64,000 nt of DNA from an uncultured Pelagibacteraceae bacterium (GCA_902595635.1 CACJQT010000002.1:1-64000); one strand, 5' to 3'; counted from the first letter of the stretch, positions 7,767-16,629 are shown. The notes: generated by a model from the sequence alone, not told the origin. Program-made: numbers and translations.

Positions 7767-9197
7767 ATGAATAATTTAAATATAATCAATCAATCATCAG
7801 CAATAATATTAATTATTTCAATTTCTTTAATATTTGTTTTTGTTGGAATTTATTTTTCAAAAAAATTTAAAGGACTTAATAATTATTTAGTTGCAAACCG
7901 TTCGATTGGAACTTTATCCTTAACAACAAGTCTTGTTGCTTCAGCACTTGGTGCTTGGATTTTATTTGGACCGGCATCAGCAGCAACATGGGGAGGAATT
8001 GGTGCAGTGATTGGTTATTCACTAGGAACTGCATTTCCACTCTTTATTTTAATTTATCTTGGTAAAAAATTTAGAACTAGTTATCCGCAAGGCAAAAGTA
8101 TTATTGAAATAATAAGATTAAGATTTGGACCAAATCTTTATAAACTTATTTTAGTTTTTTCCATTTTTTATATGACAATCTTTTTAATTGCTGAAGTTAC
8201 TGCTGTAGCTTTTTTAATTAATTACATATCTGGTACTGAGTTGTGGATTACCTCTTTAATAGTAATATCATGTTCGTTACTTTACACATTATATGGAGGT
8301 TTAAGAGCATCCTTAATTACAGATAATATTCAATTTTTTGTATTTATAGGTCTTTTAATAATTAGTTTAATTTTTATTACCTCAATTGAAACAAACGATT
8401 TTAACTTTGAAATTATTAAAAATAATAATCCGCATTTGTTAAGTTTTAGTTATCTCCCAAATTATACTGCTGGTTTAACTTTCTTTATAGCTGTTGCTGC
8501 AACTAATCTTTTTCATCAAGGTAATTGGCAGAGAGTTTACGCTGCAAAAAATTACGAAGTTTTAAAAAAAAGTTTAATATTTTCATTTTTAATAATATTA
8601 CCAATAGTCTTTTTTATGGGATTTAGTGGTTTAGTGGCTGTCTCTCAAGATACTAATGTAATACCTGATCTTGCATTTTTCTCAATTTTATTAAAAGAAA
8701 ATTTAATAATATTTTCAGTCATTGTAATAATTTTAGCTATCTCTTTAACAATAAGCAGTATTGATACTTTAATAAATGCTATTTCAAGTTTGGTAATAGT
8801 AGATGTAGATAAAGTATTAAATTTAAAAAACAATCATTTAAATATTTCAAAACAATTTGTTATTTTTCTTTCGGTCATAGCTTTTTTTGTTGCATCAAAA
8901 GGATTTAGTATTCTTTATTTATTCTTAATTGCAGATTTATTTTGTTGTGCGGCTGTTCTAAGTGTTTTTTATACTTTTTATTCAAAATCTTATGATGAAA
9001 AAAATGCTTATGTTTCTATATTAATAGGATTAATTGCAGGACTATTATTTTTTCCAAGTCCTGATTTTTCTAAATCAATACTATTTGGTATAATTTTACC
9101 AATGGATTTAGCACCATTGTATATTTCTCAATCTCTTTTATTTTGTTCATTTATTGTGGCAACTTTATCACCAATAATTGCATGGAAATTGAAATAA
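7767..9197 (+). CDS. sodium:solute symporter (SSS family)
   Basis: 476 aa with about 13 membrane helices. Family marks: VANRSIGTLSLTTSLVASALGAW near the N-terminus and the ATNLFHQGNWQRVYAAKN segment in the middle, the SSS helix-7 region. Imports an organic solute with sodium; substrate not deducible. Good AGAAAGGGAAA Shine-Dalgarno stretch before ATG 7767. Stands alone. Confidence 0.9.
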   Translation: MNNLNIINQSSAIILIISISLIFVFVGIYFSKKFKGLNNYLVANRSIGTLSLTTSLVASALGAWILFGPASAATWGGIGAVIGYSLGTAFPLFILIYLGKKFRTSYPQGKSIIEIIRLRFGPNLYKLILVFSIFYMTIFLIAEVTAVAFLINYISGTELWITSLIVISCSLLYTLYGGLRASLITDNIQFFVFIGLLIISLIFITSIETNDFNFEIIKNNNPHLLSFSYLPNYTAGLTFFIAVAATNLFHQGNWQRVYAAKNYEVLKKSLIFSFLIILPIVFFMGFSGLVAVSQDTNVIPDLAFFSILLKENLIIFSVIVIILAISLTISSIDTLINAISSLVIVDVDKVLNLKNNHLNISKQFVIFLSVIAFFVASKGFSILYLFLIADLFCCAAVLSVFYTFYSKSYDEKNAYVSILIGLIAGLLFFPSPDFSKSILFGIILPMDLAPLYISQSLLFCSFIVATLSPIIAWKLK

Positions 9198-9238
9198 TTG
9201 ATGTTTATTAAAAACCTAATTATTGTATAATTTAATAA

Positions 9239-10348
9239 ATGCTCAATTTTATATTACCATTTATTGTATTAATCGTTGTTGTTGTTTTCATTCATGAATA
9301 TGGACATTATTATTTTGCAAAAAGATATGGTGTTGGTGTAACAGATTTTTCGATAGGTTTTGGTCGAGAATTATTTGGATGGAACGATAAATCAGGGACA
9401 AGATGGAAAGTTTGTTGGATACCATTAGGCGGTTATGTAAAATTTTTCGGAGATAGGAATGTATTTTCACAAGCAGATCAAGAGGAACTGCTAAAAAAAT
9501 ATAGCAAAGAAGACCAACACAAATTGTTTGTAACAAAACCTCTTTACCAAAGAGCCTTAATTGTTGCTGGAGGACCATTGGCTAATTTTATTTTAGCTTT
9601 AGTCATTTTTACTTTCATATACATGTTTGCAGGTAAAGATTTTACACCAGCTGTAATTGATGAAGTATTAAAAGATAGTCCAGCAGAAGTTGCTGGTATG
9701 CAAAAAAATGATGTTATTATTGAAATAGATAATACAAAAGTTGAGAGTATTCTTGATGTTTCTAAATTAATAGCAATGTCAACATCAGAATTTATCGATT
9801 TTAAAGTTTCAAGATATGACCAGGAGATAATATTAAAAGTAAAGCCAAATTTTGTTGATAGCGTTGATGAATTAGGAAACAAATTAAAGAAAAGGATGGT
9901 AGGTATTAAACTTAGTCCTTATAACAATCAAATAACACACAAAAAACTTGGACCTGCACAAGCTTTACTTCAATCATTTAATGAAGTTTATTTTGTAACA
10001 ACTTCATCACTTAAATATCTTGGATCAATGTTTACAGGAGCAGGGGACAGTTCTCAATTGGGTGGTCCAATTAGAATTGCTAAAATTTCTGGCCAAGTAG
10101 CAGAATTTGGAATTATACCTTTTGTCAGTATGATGGCATATATTTCTATAAGTTTAGGACTAATTAACTTGTTTCCAATACCTTTGTTAGATGGAGGACA
10201 TCTGATGTTTTATGCATTTGAAAAAGTATTAGGTCGTCCTTTAAGTCAAAAAACACAGGAAGGTTTTTTTCGAATCGGAATGTTTTTGTTGCTATCTTTG
10301 ATGTTTTTCGCCACATTTAACGACCTTAAAGATTTAGGCTTATTTTAA
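9239..10348 (+). CDS. rseP: RIP metalloprotease RseP (site-2 protease; MmpA)
   Basis: 369 aa intramembrane zinc protease that cleaves anti-sigma factors or other single-pass proteins. HEYGH at about residues 19-23 is the zinc site, a PDZ domain spans roughly 115-200 (VIDEVLKDSPAEVAGMQKNDVI), and NLFPIPLLDGGHL near residue 310 supplies the third ligand. Slightly shorter than the E. coli protein and with one PDZ domain, usual for alphaproteobacterial MmpA-type members. In many genomes it sits beside bamA or cdsA; here it stands alone. Confidence 0.93.
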   Translation: MLNFILPFIVLIVVVVFIHEYGHYYFAKRYGVGVTDFSIGFGRELFGWNDKSGTRWKVCWIPLGGYVKFFGDRNVFSQADQEELLKKYSKEDQHKLFVTKPLYQRALIVAGGPLANFILALVIFTFIYMFAGKDFTPAVIDEVLKDSPAEVAGMQKNDVIIEIDNTKVESILDVSKLIAMSTSEFIDFKVSRYDQEIILKVKPNFVDSVDELGNKLKKRMVGIKLSPYNNQITHKKLGPAQALLQSFNEVYFVTTSSLKYLGSMFTGAGDSSQLGGPIRIAKISGQVAEFGIIPFVSMMAYISISLGLINLFPIPLLDGGHLMFYAFEKVLGRPLSQKTQEGFFRIGMFLLLSLMFFATFNDLKDLGLF

Positions 10349-10441
10349 GGTTTTTTTAACATCTAAAAAAACGTTGTAATTACTAACTTTTTTAACCACT
10401 ACATATTGTTGTTCAATAATAAATATATACTAAAAAAAAGC

Positions 10442-10472
10442 TTGAATTATCAATGATTTTGTTAAGTATAGT
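10442..10472 (+). promoter_or_regulatory. possible sigma70 promoter for the HU gene
   Basis: TTGAAT (10442-10447) and TATAGT (10467-10472) with a 19-base spacer, 28 bp before the HU start; the gene also has a CCGGAG ribosome binding site. The spacer is longer than ideal. Confidence 0.35.
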
Positions 10473-10500
10473 TTTATAAACCTTTAAAACCGGAGCTAAA

Positions 10501-10776
10501 ATGAACAAAAAACAATTAGTAGCAAAGCTAGCTGGTTCGTTAAATCAAAGTAAAGCTGATGCAGAGCGTACTTTTGATACTATTACGAATACTATACTAG
10601 ATGCGTTGAAAAACGATGATTCTGTAAAGATTGCAGGTTTTGGTACATATAAAGTGGCTAAAAGAAAAGCCCGAATTGGACGTAATCCAAGAACTGGAGA
10701 GCAAATCCAAATCGCTGCTTCTCAAAAGGTAAAGTTTTTACCTGCTAAAGCACTTAAAGAAGTATTTAACAAGTAA
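10501..10776 (+). CDS. hup: HU family nucleoid DNA-binding protein
   Basis: 91 aa, full length. MNKKQLVAKLAGSLNQSKADAE opening, and the GFGTYKVAKRKARIGRNPRTG beta-arm with the intercalating Pro (RNPRTG). Binds and bends DNA without sequence specificity. Monocistronic: own upstream region with GGAG ribosome binding site and a 13-bp stem terminator behind it. HU rather than IHF because of the lone-gene context and arm sequence. Confidence 0.95.
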   Translation: MNKKQLVAKLAGSLNQSKADAERTFDTITNTILDALKNDDSVKIAGFGTYKVAKRKARIGRNPRTGEQIQIAASQKVKFLPAKALKEVFNK

Positions 10777-10785
10777 AACTCATTT

Positions 10786-10829
10786 AACAGCCTTTATTAG
10801 GAATGGTAAAATTCTAAATAAAGGCTGTT
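10786..10829 (+). terminator. 13-bp stem terminator after HU
   Basis: AACAGCCTTTATT (10786-10798), 18-base loop, AATAAAGGCTGTT (10817-10829), starting 9 bp after the HU stop. T-tract is weak (TTTCTAC), but the perfect stem and position fit termination or 3'-end protection of an abundant mRNA. Confidence 0.7.
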
Positions 10830-10899
10830 TCTACATGCAAAAACTGCATATCTATTTTTAACAACAATCATTAGTTTTTATTTATTTTAAAATTATAAG

Positions 10900-10923
10900 A
10901 ACCTCTTTTTAACAATGGAGGTT
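10900..10923 (+). promoter_or_regulatory. hairpin that pairs with the amt ribosome binding site
   Basis: AACCTC (10900-10905) is complementary to GAGGTT (10918-10923), which contains the GGAGG Shine-Dalgarno of amt two bases before its ATG. The six-pair stem would hide the ribosome site, a simple arrangement for translational control. Confidence 0.45.
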
Positions 10924-10925
10924 AA

Positions 10926-12227
10926 ATGACTAAACATTTAAAAAAACTTGTCGGTCCTTTAGTAAGTTTGTTTTTCTTACTGAATATGACAAGTGTAGGT
11001 TATGCCGAATCTACAGTCTCTGCAGAAGTTGGATTTATTTTTAATACATTTCTATTTTTAGTTTGTGGTTTTCTTGTCATGTTTATGGCTTGCGGATTTG
11101 CGATGCTAGAATCAGGAATGGTAACTTCAAAAAGTGTATCTGTAATTTGTGCAAAAAATATAGGATTATTTTCTATCGCTGGAATTATGTTCTGGATGGT
11201 TGGTTATAATCTAGCATATGGAATTCCAGAAGGTGGCTATATAGGAACATTCACTCCGTGGTCTGATGCAAGTTCTGTTGATACAGGATATGCAGATGGT
11301 TCGGATTGGTATTTCCAAATGGTATTCTGTGCAACAACAGTATCAATTGTATCTGGTACGTTAGCAGAAAGAATTAAATTATGGCCTTTCTTCTTATTTG
11401 CAGCAATTTTATCAGGAATCATTTATCCAATTGTCATGGGATGGCAGTGGGGTGGTGGCTGGTTAGCCGCTTTAGGTTTCTCTGATTTTGCTGGTTCAAC
11501 TCTTGTACACTCAACTGGCGGTGCTGCAGCATTAGCAGGAGCTATGTTGTTAGGAGCGAGAACAGGAAGATTTGCTAAATCAGGTGAAGCAAAACCAATG
11601 AGACCATTTGCAGCTTCTTCAATACCTTTGGTAACAGTTGGAGTATTTATTTTATGGTTAGGTTGGTTCGGTTTCAACGGTGGTTCACAGCTTGCTATGG
11701 GAACTTTCGATGATGCAGTAGCAGTATCTAATATATTTATTAATACAAACTTAGCAGCGTGTGGTGGTGTTTTAGCAGCAGCAGTAATTACTAGATTAAT
11801 GTATGGTAAAACTGATGTAGTTCAAATGCTTAACGGTGCGATTGGTGGATTAGTTGCAATAACAGCTGAACCATTAGCGCCAGCACCTATAGCAGCAATA
11901 TTCATCGGTGCAATCGGTGGATTGATAGTAGTGTTTGGAACAAAACTATTATTCTCATTTAAAATTGATGATGTTGTTGGTGCAATACCAGCTCACTTAT
12001 TTGCTGGAGTTTGGGGAACATTAGCTGTTCCACTAACAAACTCTGATGCAAACTTTAGTGCACAGTTAATCGGTGTAATCTCGATCAACGCATTTGTTTT
12101 TGTAGTATCATACATTGTATGGGCAATCATGAAAAACACTATGGGTATCAGATTAAGTAAAGAGGCTGAACTGAAAGGTACAGACGTAACTGAAACTGGT
12201 GTAATAGCTTACGCTATAAGAGACTAA
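10926..12227 (+). CDS. amt: ammonium transporter Amt
   Basis: 433 aa. A signal peptide (to about residue 27, ending YAES) precedes about eleven membrane helices, as is common in this family. Marks: the CGFAMLESGMV helix-1 motif, ADGSDWYFQMVFCATTVSIVSGTLAER, and DDVVGAIPAHLFAGVWGTLAVPL with the pore His region. Takes up ammonium. No glnK/PII gene lies beside it, unusual for bacteria at large. Monocistronic, ended by a strong terminator, with an RBS-pairing hairpin upstream. Confidence 0.95.
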   Translation: MTKHLKKLVGPLVSLFFLLNMTSVGYAESTVSAEVGFIFNTFLFLVCGFLVMFMACGFAMLESGMVTSKSVSVICAKNIGLFSIAGIMFWMVGYNLAYGIPEGGYIGTFTPWSDASSVDTGYADGSDWYFQMVFCATTVSIVSGTLAERIKLWPFFLFAAILSGIIYPIVMGWQWGGGWLAALGFSDFAGSTLVHSTGGAAALAGAMLLGARTGRFAKSGEAKPMRPFAASSIPLVTVGVFILWLGWFGFNGGSQLAMGTFDDAVAVSNIFINTNLAACGGVLAAAVITRLMYGKTDVVQMLNGAIGGLVAITAEPLAPAPIAAIFIGAIGGLIVVFGTKLLFSFKIDDVVGAIPAHLFAGVWGTLAVPLTNSDANFSAQLIGVISINAFVFVVSYIVWAIMKNTMGIRLSKEAELKGTDVTETGVIAYAIRD

Positions 12228-12254
12228 ATTTAACTCCCTCCCTTAAGTTAAACT

Positions 12255-12284
12255 AAAAAGGCCCCGTAAATGGGGCCTTTTTTT
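12255..12284. terminator. bidirectional Rho-independent terminator
   Basis: AAAAAGGCCCC, loop GTAAAT, GGGGCC followed by seven T. The G/C-rich stem (GGCCCC/GGGGCC) has A-run and T-run on the two sides, so it serves amt on the plus strand and the peroxiredoxin (ending at 12286) on the minus strand. Confidence 0.93.
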
Positions 12285-12285
12285 A

Positions 12286-12735
12286 TTAAACTGTTTTTAA
12301 AAATTCTAACACTTCTTTTGCGTGGTCTTTAACTTTTACTGAACGCCACTCTTTAATAATTTTGTCATCTTTTAATAAAAATGTACTTCTTATTAATCCC
12401 ATAAATTCTCTACCCATGAATTTTTTTTTACCCCAAACTTTGTATGCTTTAATCGCTTCTTTTTTTACGTCTGCTACCAAATCAAACTTAATTTTAAATT
12501 TATCTCTAAATTTTTCATGACTTTCCATACTATCTTTAGAAATACCAATAACTTCACAGTCTAATTTTTTAAATTGTGAAAGTAGAGAATTGAAGTCTTT
12601 TGTCTCAACTGTGCACCCTGGTGTATTATCTTTTGGATAGAAATATAAAACTTTATATTTACTTTTGATTTTCTTTAGCTCTAAAAGTTTTGAATTGGTT
12701 GATGGGATTTTGAAATTAGGAGCTTTATTTGGCAT
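12286..12735 (-). CDS. bcp: peroxiredoxin, BCP/PrxQ family
   Basis: 149 aa thiol peroxidase reducing peroxides at the expense of thioredoxin. FYPKDNTPGCTVETKDF contains the peroxidatic Cys (about residue 40); the usual resolving Cys five residues later (CTxEAC) is replaced by Lys (CTVETK), so this is a 1-Cys form or uses a different resolving thiol (another Cys occurs in LDCEVIG). Ends at the shared terminator with amt. Confidence 0.9.
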   Translation of the reverse strand: MPNKAPNFKIPSTNSKLLELKKIKSKYKVLYFYPKDNTPGCTVETKDFNSLLSQFKKLDCEVIGISKDSMESHEKFRDKFKIKFDLVADVKKEAIKAYKVWGKKKFMGREFMGLIRSTFLLKDDKIIKEWRSVKVKDHAKEVLEFLKTV

Positions 12736-12778
12736 ATTTTTTCGTAGATTAAAATTTATAATGATGTATTAAACCTTT

Positions 12779-13165
12779 ATGAGAATTAAATCAGCACAAA
12801 CATTGGTCGCAGAAGCTTTGACAGAAATCAAGACACTTTCCCCAGCGGAAGCATTAGAGATGGTAAACAGTGATAAATGCAATTTAATTGATATAAGAGA
12901 TATTCGAGAACTTGAGAAAATGGGAAGAATAGAAAATTCTCATCACATTCCTAGAGGAATGTTGGAGTTTTGGATGGATCCAGATAGTCCTTACTTTAAA
13001 GAAGGCAAGATAGATATGAACAAAGAAATGGTTTTATTTTGTGCAGGTGGATTAAGATCTGCACTAGCTACAAAATCATTGAAAGATATGGGGTTTGAAA
13101 AAATTTCACATATAGACGGAGGCTTTTCTCAAATGAAGAGCAGTGGCTTTAAAGTAGAGAAATAA
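12779..13165 (+). CDS. rhodanese-like domain protein
   Basis: 128 aa single rhodanese domain. Substrate-cleft LIDIRDIRELEKMGRIENSHHIPRG and active loop LFCAGGLRSALA with the persulfide-forming Cys near residue 97. Sulfurtransferase; acceptor unknown. Divergent from the peroxiredoxin across a 43-bp gap, and its stop is 3 bp from the stop of the convergent ABA4-like gene. Confidence 0.88.
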   Translation: MRIKSAQTLVAEALTEIKTLSPAEALEMVNSDKCNLIDIRDIRELEKMGRIENSHHIPRGMLEFWMDPDSPYFKEGKIDMNKEMVLFCAGGLRSALATKSLKDMGFEKISHIDGGFSQMKSSGFKVEK

Positions 13166-13168
13166 AAA

Positions 13169-13642
13169 TTAATCAAATAAACTTATTCTCTTTGCGAAAA
13201 AAATTCTTATCACCCAGTATATAAATAATCCTAAAGGACCAATAAAATATGTGATTATTAAAGGAAAAAAGACTAAAATTTTTGACATATAAAACCTCTG
13301 GCTATCTCTAACAATCCAAGATCCACAAAATAAATTTATAGCTAAGAAGTGTGTCCAAAATAATATTAAAAACTCATTATTTTCAAAAAGCTCAGCTAGA
13401 TCATAAAAACTTAAATATAAAATAAAGTTTTTATCAAAATCATATCCTGCAAAAAAGAATATATATAATAGGTAAACATAAACACTTGCCAAAATAAATG
13501 TTGGAATTATTGATGTAACAAATAAACCACAAACTTTAGTTTGTGGAAAAATAATAAGCATTAACCAAAATGGTATTACACCTATATTCAACCACATATA
13601 GATCATTTCTACTGTAAAAAATGCAGATATTTGTTCAATCAT
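13169..13642 (-). CDS. ABA4-like (DUF4281) membrane protein
   Basis: 157 aa, four to five membrane helices. IPFWLMLIIFPQTKVC, SFYDLAELFENNEFLILFWTHFLAINLFCGSW and the closing ITYFIGPLGLFIYWVIR are the conserved blocks of the ABA4-like family as I recall it. The plant relative acts in neoxanthin formation; bacterial function is unknown. No carotenoid gene is in the window. Confidence 0.7.
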   Translation of the reverse strand: MIEQISAFFTVEMIYMWLNIGVIPFWLMLIIFPQTKVCGLFVTSIIPTFILASVYVYLLYIFFFAGYDFDKNFILYLSFYDLAELFENNEFLILFWTHFLAINLFCGSWIVRDSQRFYMSKILVFFPLIITYFIGPLGLFIYWVIRIFFAKRISLFD

Positions 13643-13669
13643 CAGGGTTATATTATATTAAATGCAAAA

Positions 13670-14233
13670 ATGATTCCTTTAAAAAATAAAAAAAAAAACT
13701 TAGAAGCGACAATTGATGAAATGCGCAACTTTGCACTCAATTATGTAGAAAAATTTGCACCATCAAAACAACAGCTAAAAACATATCTTTTAAAGAAATA
13801 TTTAAGATCTAAAGTTGATAACGTTAAAAGAAGCAATATTTCGGATCTAATCGATATTGTAGCTGAAGATTTAGAAAAATCTAAATTTATAAATGATAAA
13901 TTTTATTCAGAAACAAAAGCAAAAAGTCTAATCCAAAGAGGTTCATCAATAAATAAGATTAGAAATTATTTAATAAGCAAAGGAGTTGGAGAAAAATACA
14001 TAAAAAATACAATTGAACAAATTAATGAAAATAATGAAGATCAAGATTTTTTTTCAGCTATAAAAGTTTGTAAAAAAAAAAGAATTGGTCCATCAAGAAC
14101 TGAAGATAATAGACCTTTATTCTATAAAAAAGATATTGGTATATTAGCAAGATCTGGATTTGATTTTGAAGTTTCCAGAAGAGTAATGGAACTAGATAAA
14201 GAGGAATATTTGAAAATTATAAATCTTCTTTAG
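13670..14233 (+). CDS. recX: RecX family regulatory protein
   Basis: About 187 aa from ATG 13670 (MIPLKNKKK); the longer frame from TTG 13631 would run into the divergent membrane-protein gene. Helical repeats of the RecX type: LKTYLLKKYLRSKV, SKFINDKFYSETKAKSLIQRGSSINKIRNYLISKGV. RecX modulates RecA filaments; recA is not adjacent. Its 3' end overlaps the tail of a small minus-strand gene by 17 bp. Confidence 0.75.
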   Translation: MIPLKNKKKNLEATIDEMRNFALNYVEKFAPSKQQLKTYLLKKYLRSKVDNVKRSNISDLIDIVAEDLEKSKFINDKFYSETKAKSLIQRGSSINKIRNYLISKGVGEKYIKNTIEQINENNEDQDFFSAIKVCKKKRIGPSRTEDNRPLFYKKDIGILARSGFDFEVSRRVMELDKEEYLKIINLL

Positions 14234-14366
14234 ACTTTTTATTCTTTTCTTCTAAATAATACTGAATTTTGCTTTTGATATAGTTTTTTACCATCACAAA
14301 TACTATTAATCCAAAAATTGATACAGAAACTATTATAATTAATATTATTCTTAATTGTTCACTCAT
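14217..14366 (-). CDS. small single-helix membrane protein
   Basis: 49 aa, ATG 14366 overlapping the stop of the CysQ gene (TAATG on the minus strand). N-terminal membrane helix (LRIILIIIVSVSIFGLIV), then a charged tail (KSKIQYYLEEKNKKSKEDL). The stop/start coupling and membrane-plus-charged-tail pattern support a real gene. Third in a minus-strand run DUF3553 - cysQ - this gene. Function unknown. Confidence 0.65.
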   Translation of the reverse strand: MSEQLRIILIIIVSVSIFGLIVFVMVKNYIKSKIQYYLEEKNKKSKEDL

Positions 14367-15136
14367 TATATATTTTTATTTCTTTTCAAAATTATACTAG
14401 GATTTTTAAAATTTTCTTTTCCGTAAAGTATTTCATTTCCCTCAAAATCTGTAACTATACCCCCTGCATTTTCAAGAATAGCATGCCCAGCTGCTATATC
14501 CCATTCACATGCTCTAGGCTCTGCAACATAGCCGTCGTATTCATTTGAAGCTATTACACAAAATTTTAAAGAACTTTTCATCCTTTTAAATTCGCTAACA
14601 TTCATTGTTTGATAAATTTTATTAATTTCAGGTTTTAGTTTATTTGAATATGATACAAATTTAAGTTTATTATTTGAAATTTTTGAACAGTCTAATTTTA
14701 CATGTTGACTATTAATTATTTCAAATGAACAACCTTTCTCATAAGAATAAAATAATCTATTTTTAGCGGGTGCATATATTATACCTGCTACTGCTCGATT
14801 ATTAATTATTAAACCAGCATTTAGAGTAAATTCGTCAAGATCATTAATATAATCATAAGTGCCATCAATTGGATCTATTAGCCAAAAATTTTTTAAATCT
14901 TTCTTGGATTTATTATGACTAGTTTCTTCTGACACAATAGGTATTTGAGGAGTTAAATCATTTATTTTTTCAGTTAAAATTCTATTAACTTCGAGATCAC
15001 CATTGCTAACAGGTGTGTTATCTTCCTTAATTTCTTTTATTAAGCCTTTTTCTCTTAATTCTATTGAAACTTTTCCTGCGTATAAAAAAGTGTCAATCAG
15101 ATTTTCAATAGCTGCCTTTATTTCGATTTGTTTCAT
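14366..15136 (-). CDS. cysQ: 3'(2'),5'-bisphosphate nucleotidase CysQ (inositol monophosphatase superfamily)
   Basis: 256 aa. Metal-binding motifs of the superfamily in order: PIVSEE (about 70), FWLIDPIDGTYDYIN (about 90) and EWDIAAGHAILENAGG (about 205). CysQ removes 3'-phosphoadenosine phosphate formed when PAPS is used; the related inositol phosphatase cannot be fully excluded, but length and the DPIDGT context fit CysQ. One base separates its ATG from the stop of the upstream DUF3553 gene. Confidence 0.87.
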   Translation of the reverse strand: MKQIEIKAAIENLIDTFLYAGKVSIELREKGLIKEIKEDNTPVSNGDLEVNRILTEKINDLTPQIPIVSEETSHNKSKKDLKNFWLIDPIDGTYDYINDLDEFTLNAGLIINNRAVAGIIYAPAKNRLFYSYEKGCSFEIINSQHVKLDCSKISNNKLKFVSYSNKLKPEINKIYQTMNVSEFKRMKSSLKFCVIASNEYDGYVAEPRACEWDIAAGHAILENAGGIVTDFEGNEILYGKENFKNPSIILKRNKNI

Positions 15137-15304
15137 TTATTCTAGCTTTTCTAATTCAATATTTTTAGCATTGATAACTTTTTTTCCTACATTTTCGAAA
15201 TTCACAGTTACTTTTTCTTTAATAATTGACTGTACTTGTCCTATTCCCCAATCTTTATTATTAGGATTTATAACTTTATCACCTGGTTCAAAATCTAAAA
15301 TCAT
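15137..15304 (-). CDS. DUF3553 small protein
   Basis: 55 aa, ATG 15304 to TAA 15137. [14 protein letters not shown] and [28 protein letters not shown] match the DUF3553 pattern (an SH3/CarD-like beta barrel) found through Alphaproteobacteria. A similar fold is used to bind RNA polymerase or nucleic acid, but function is unproven. Its stop directly abuts the cysQ start, so the two are co-translated. Shorter than many gene-finder cut-offs. Confidence 0.85.
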   Translation of the reverse strand: MILDFEPGDKVINPNNKDWGIGQVQSIIKEKVTVNFENVGKKVINAKNIELEKLE

Positions 15305-15345
15305 TTGATTTTACTTATAATAGAAATGAGTATAAATACCACCAC

Positions 15346-16464
15346 ATGAATTTAGAGTTAAACTCAATTGGATTAGATAAGAAACCGTCTGATACAAAAG
15401 TAATTGTAGCTATGTCTGGTGGTGTAGACTCATCTACAGTTGCAGGTTTGATGAAAATGCAAGGATATAATGTTACCGGCATAACATTAAAACTATACAA
15501 CGATAGTAAAGAAGTTGTTAAATCAAAAGTATGTTGTTCAGGCCAAGACGTTATAGATGCAAAAAGAGTTGCTCATAAATTAGATATTGATCATAAAATT
15601 CTTTATTACCAAGATAAATTTAAGCAAGGTGTTATCGATAATTTTGTAGAAAGTTACTTAAAAGGAGAAACTCCAATACCATGCGTGCAGTGTAATCAAA
15701 CTGTCAAATTTAAAGATTTGTATGAAGTTGCTAAAGATTTAAATGCTGATGCTTTGATCACAGGTCATTATGTAAAAAATATAACAATAAATGAAAAAAA
15801 TAATATGTATAGAGCAGTAGATGAAAATAGAGATCAAAGTTATTTTCTATTTAATACTACAAGAGAGCAATTAAATTATTTACGATTTCCATTAGGTGGA
15901 ATGTTAAAAAATGAAACTAGAGAAATTGCTAAAAAACTAAATTTAAATGTTGCAGATAAGCCAGATAGTCAAGATATATGTTTTGTTCCTAACGGAGACT
16001 ATTCATCAGTAATAAAAAAGTTTAAGCCAGATTCCTTAAAAAAAGGTAATATTAAAAATCTAAATGGTGAAGTAATAGGCGTTCATGATGGAATTATAAA
16101 TTTTACTATTGGTCAAAGAAAAGGAATTAAAGTATCTGACAAAGAGGCATTATATGTAATTAAAATTGATGCAGAAAATAATGAGATAATTGTTGGAGGT
16201 AGAGAACATCTAGGTAAAAAAAAAATTAATTTAAAAAATATTAATCTATTATCCGATAAAAACGAATTAAATGAAAATATATTAGTCAAAGTTAGATCTA
16301 CAGGAAAGTTATTAAGCGCCAATGTAAATTTTATAAACGAGTATGATGCTGAGGTAAATTTAGATAATTCTGAAGATGGTATTTCACCTGGACAAGCATG
16401 TGTCTTTTATAAAAAAGACCAATATGGTCACAAAGTTCTTGGTGGTGGTTGGATTAAAGAATAA
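15346..16464 (+). CDS. mnmA: tRNA-specific 2-thiouridylase MnmA
   Basis: 372 aa, normal length. PP-loop [15 protein letters not shown] near residue 23, first catalytic Cys in [11 protein letters not shown] near 113, second in [14 protein letters not shown] near 210, and the C-terminal barrel ending GVFYKK/GGGWI-like. Adenylates and thiolates U34 of Lys, Glu and Gln tRNAs. Alone; convergent with a tiny basic-protein gene. Confidence 0.95.
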   Translation: MNLELNSIGLDKKPSDTKVIVAMSGGVDSSTVAGLMKMQGYNVTGITLKLYNDSKEVVKSKVCCSGQDVIDAKRVAHKLDIDHKILYYQDKFKQGVIDNFVESYLKGETPIPCVQCNQTVKFKDLYEVAKDLNADALITGHYVKNITINEKNNMYRAVDENRDQSYFLFNTTREQLNYLRFPLGGMLKNETREIAKKLNLNVADKPDSQDICFVPNGDYSSVIKKFKPDSLKKGNIKNLNGEVIGVHDGIINFTIGQRKGIKVSDKEALYVIKIDAENNEIIVGGREHLGKKKINLKNINLLSDKNELNENILVKVRSTGKLLSANVNFINEYDAEVNLDNSEDGISPGQACVFYKKDQYGHKVLGGGWIKE

Positions 16465-16470
16465 TTAATT

Positions 16471-16554
16471 TTACTTTTTCTTATTCTTTTTTCTTGCTCT
16501 TCTTTTTTTAGAGCCCATTTTTCTTCGGCCTCTATGCTTTTTAGGGTATCCCAT
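16471..16554 (-). CDS. 27-aa highly basic protein
   Basis: ATG 16554 to TAA 16471; product starts MGYPKKHRGRRKMGSKKRR and is over half Lys/Arg. A textbook Shine-Dalgarno (GGAG, 3 bases before ATG) precedes it, rare in this sequence, and strongly supports translation. Resembles the very short basic ribosome-associated proteins (Thx or AURKAIP1/COX24-like) in size and charge; homology is not established by eye. Lies 6 bp from the mnmA stop, convergent. Confidence 0.7.
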   Translation of the reverse strand: MGYPKKHRGRRKMGSKKRRARKKNKKK

Positions 16555-16629
16555 AATCTCCTTAGTTTTACAATTTTATTGACTTATTTGAGGGATATAG
16601 CATTGTCAATATAACTAATCAATTTTTTT

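Noticed and set aside
9288-9882. Two minus-strand frames inside rseP
   Set aside because: Antisense shadows of a well-conserved protease gene.
13631-13669. Upstream extension of recX from TTG 13631
   Set aside because: Would overlap the divergent membrane protein gene; family homology starts well after ATG 13670.
15003-15308. Plus-strand 101-codon frame opposite cysQ and the DUF3553 gene
   Set aside because: Antisense to two recognisable coding sequences.
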